7,517 nt of DNA from Afipia sp. Its GTDB lineage: Bacteria > Pseudomonadota > Alphaproteobacteria > Rhizobiales > Xanthobacteraceae. The position numbers and the translations under genes are program-made. The stretch covers positions 1 to 7,517 of the forward strand of contig JAGVII010000189.1 in the NCBI GenBank assembly GCA_020056155.1, written 5' to 3'. Each line of letters starts with the position of its first letter. Position 1 is the stretch's first letter. Below, piece after piece: positions 6,520 to 7,517 of this stretch. The notes beneath the pieces are model-generated. The model worked only from the letters and a program-made list of their open reading frames with translations. It did no database searches and had not been told where the DNA came from.

Positions 6520-7517
6520 TGACCGCAAACCCGATCGAACTCATTGGCGGCATCACGACCGACACCAACGTGCCAAAGGCGGACATCGTCTCGTGGGCAA
6601 AAGCGCGCGTTCCGCAGGTGCTCGCGAACAATGCAGAAATTCGTTCCACGAACCTCGCCTTACAGCAAGTTGTGTTCGTCAAGACGCCCGGCATCTCTTG
6701 GTATCTCGACTCATCCGACAACACGACCGAGGATGACGATGTTAATTGCGTTGTCTCACTAGATAACAAGCGGTTCAAGCCGCTGTCGTCCATTCCCGCA
6801 CCAACGACACTCAGTCTCGGCGGCGTTTTTTCGCTTGCACCTGTCACGAACCATTTTCTTACGGGCATCGATACGGACGGAACGCCGCTACACGCCCGAC
6901 CAGCGGCGACCGACCTTTCAGACGGCGTTACCGGCACGGGCGCGGTCGTTCGCAGCACTTCGCCGGTCATCACCACTCCGACAGGAATCGTCAAAGGGGA
7001 CGTCGGCCTCGGCAACGTGGACAACACGTCGAACGCGACGGAGCGTGCGGCGACGCGGACGCTCACGAACGCGTCGATCGCGGGTGACGCAAACACCATC
7101 ACCAATCTAACGACCGCCATGTTTGCCACCAATGTGGTGGATACTGACGGCACGCTTGCGGCGAACAGCGACACGCGCATTGCTTCGCAGAAGGCGACCA
7201 AGACCTATCTTGACCAGATCATCGCCGCCGCAGACGCGATGGTGTTCAAAGGTGTTGTCGACTGTTCGGCCAACCCGAATTACCCGGCCGCAGATCGCGG
7301 CTGGACCTACAAAGTTTCCGTCGCTGGCAAGATCGGCGGCGCGTCCGGCACGACCGTCGACGTCGGCGACACGTTGCTTTGCATCACGGACAGCACCGCG
7401 TCGGGCAACCAAGCGACCGTTGGCGCATCGTGGAATATCGTTCAGGCAAATCTCGTCGGCGCTGTCATCGGCCCGGCCTCGTCCACCTCTGGCAACTTCG
7501 CGTCGTTCAACGGAACG
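6519..7517 (+). CDS. Tail fibre protein, N-terminal part (3' partial)
   Basis: An open frame of 333 codons with no stop before the window edge. It makes a tail fibre, the trimeric appendage that contacts the host surface. Residues 1-50 hold a short helical-looking start; 50-90 are a small beta region (FVKTPGISWYLDSSDN). Residues 132-156 have the LSDGVTGTGAVVRSTSP...TP pattern and 163-172 the GLGNVDNTSN motif, both hallmarks of phage tail fibres, here followed by ATRTLTNASIAGD. NSDTRIASQKATKTYLDQ (216-233) precedes a conserved block DAMVFKGVVDCSANPNYPAA (239-258), then SVAGKIGGASG (267-277), VGDTLLCITDSTASGNQATV (282-301) and GPASSTSGNFASFNG (318-332), a module I recall from many proteobacterial tail fibres. 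The C-terminal receptor-binding end is outside the window. The gene shares one base with the previous stop (TGATG) and has a GGAAGG site; it is probably transcribed from the 5191 promoter. Confidence 0.9.
   Translation, partial: MTANPIELIGGITTDTNVPKADIVSWAKARVPQVLANNAEIRSTNLALQQVVFVKTPGISWYLDSSDNTTEDDDVNCVVSLDNKRFKPLSSIPAPTTLSLGGVFSLAPVTNHFLTGIDTDGTPLHARPAATDLSDGVTGTGAVVRSTSPVITTPTGIVKGDVGLGNVDNTSNATERAATRTLTNASIAGDANTITNLTTAMFATNVVDTDGTLAANSDTRIASQKATKTYLDQIIAAADAMVFKGVVDCSANPNYPAADRGWTYKVSVAGKIGGASGTTVDVGDTLLCITDSTASGNQATVGASWNIVQANLVGAVIGPASSTSGNFASFNGT

Noticed and set aside
7126..7140. Palindrome CCACCA-ATG-TGGTGG in the fibre gene
   Set aside because: Only 6-bp arms with a 3-base centre, in repetitive Ala-Thr-Asn-Val coding DNA; easily chance.
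6401..7201. Antisense frame of 266 codons spanning the gene 5/gene 6 junction
   Set aside because: It crosses two well-supported + strand fibre genes; the Val/Ser-rich product is the complement of Thr/Asp/Asn-rich fibre codons and has no motif.

Overview
The window is a continuous stretch of the tail-tip and fibre module of a lambda-like siphophage or prophage. Every gene is on the + strand and packed end to end. Codon use is GC-rich (about 60% by eye) and the one visible promoter is of sigma-70 type. The proteins resemble tail proteins I recall from phages of alpha- and beta-proteobacteria (rhizobial, Bradyrhizobium- or Burkholderia-like hosts). I cannot tell a free phage from a prophage: there is no attachment site, integrase or host gene here.

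The layout follows the lambda order H-M-L-K-I-J-fibre. (1) 2-1792 is the C-terminal part of the tape measure protein, open at its 5' end. (2) 1789-2559 is a beta-rich minor tail protein in the M/distal-tail position. (3) 2556-3113 is a small minor tail protein in the L position. (4) 3098-5185 is one long frame that joins a K-like cysteine-peptidase-type domain, an I-like glycine-rich hydrophobic segment and a J-like tail-tip/hub domain. (5) 5242-6519 is a probable fibre or receptor-binding protein with two DUF2793-like repeats and a separate C-terminal domain. (6) 6519-7517 is the start of a long tail-fibre protein that runs off the window; no stop is reached.

Genes 1-4 are translationally coupled by 4-, 4- and 16-base overlaps, and genes 5 and 6 share one base (TGATG). 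The only real gap is the 56 bases at 5186-5241. It contains a near-consensus, extended -10 promoter and a good ribosome binding site in front of gene 5. This suggests the two fibre genes form their own transcription unit downstream of the tail-assembly operon. No other stretch lacks a gene, and I saw no tRNA, rRNA, CRISPR array or insertion sequence.

The working picture is that the tape measure sets tail length, genes 2-4 build the distal tail and central tip that opens the cell wall, and genes 5-6 hang host-recognition fibres on that tip. The points most worth a second look are the K-I-J-type fusion, the internal promoter, and a perfect 13-bp inverted repeat inside gene 5 at the boundary of its C-terminal domain.
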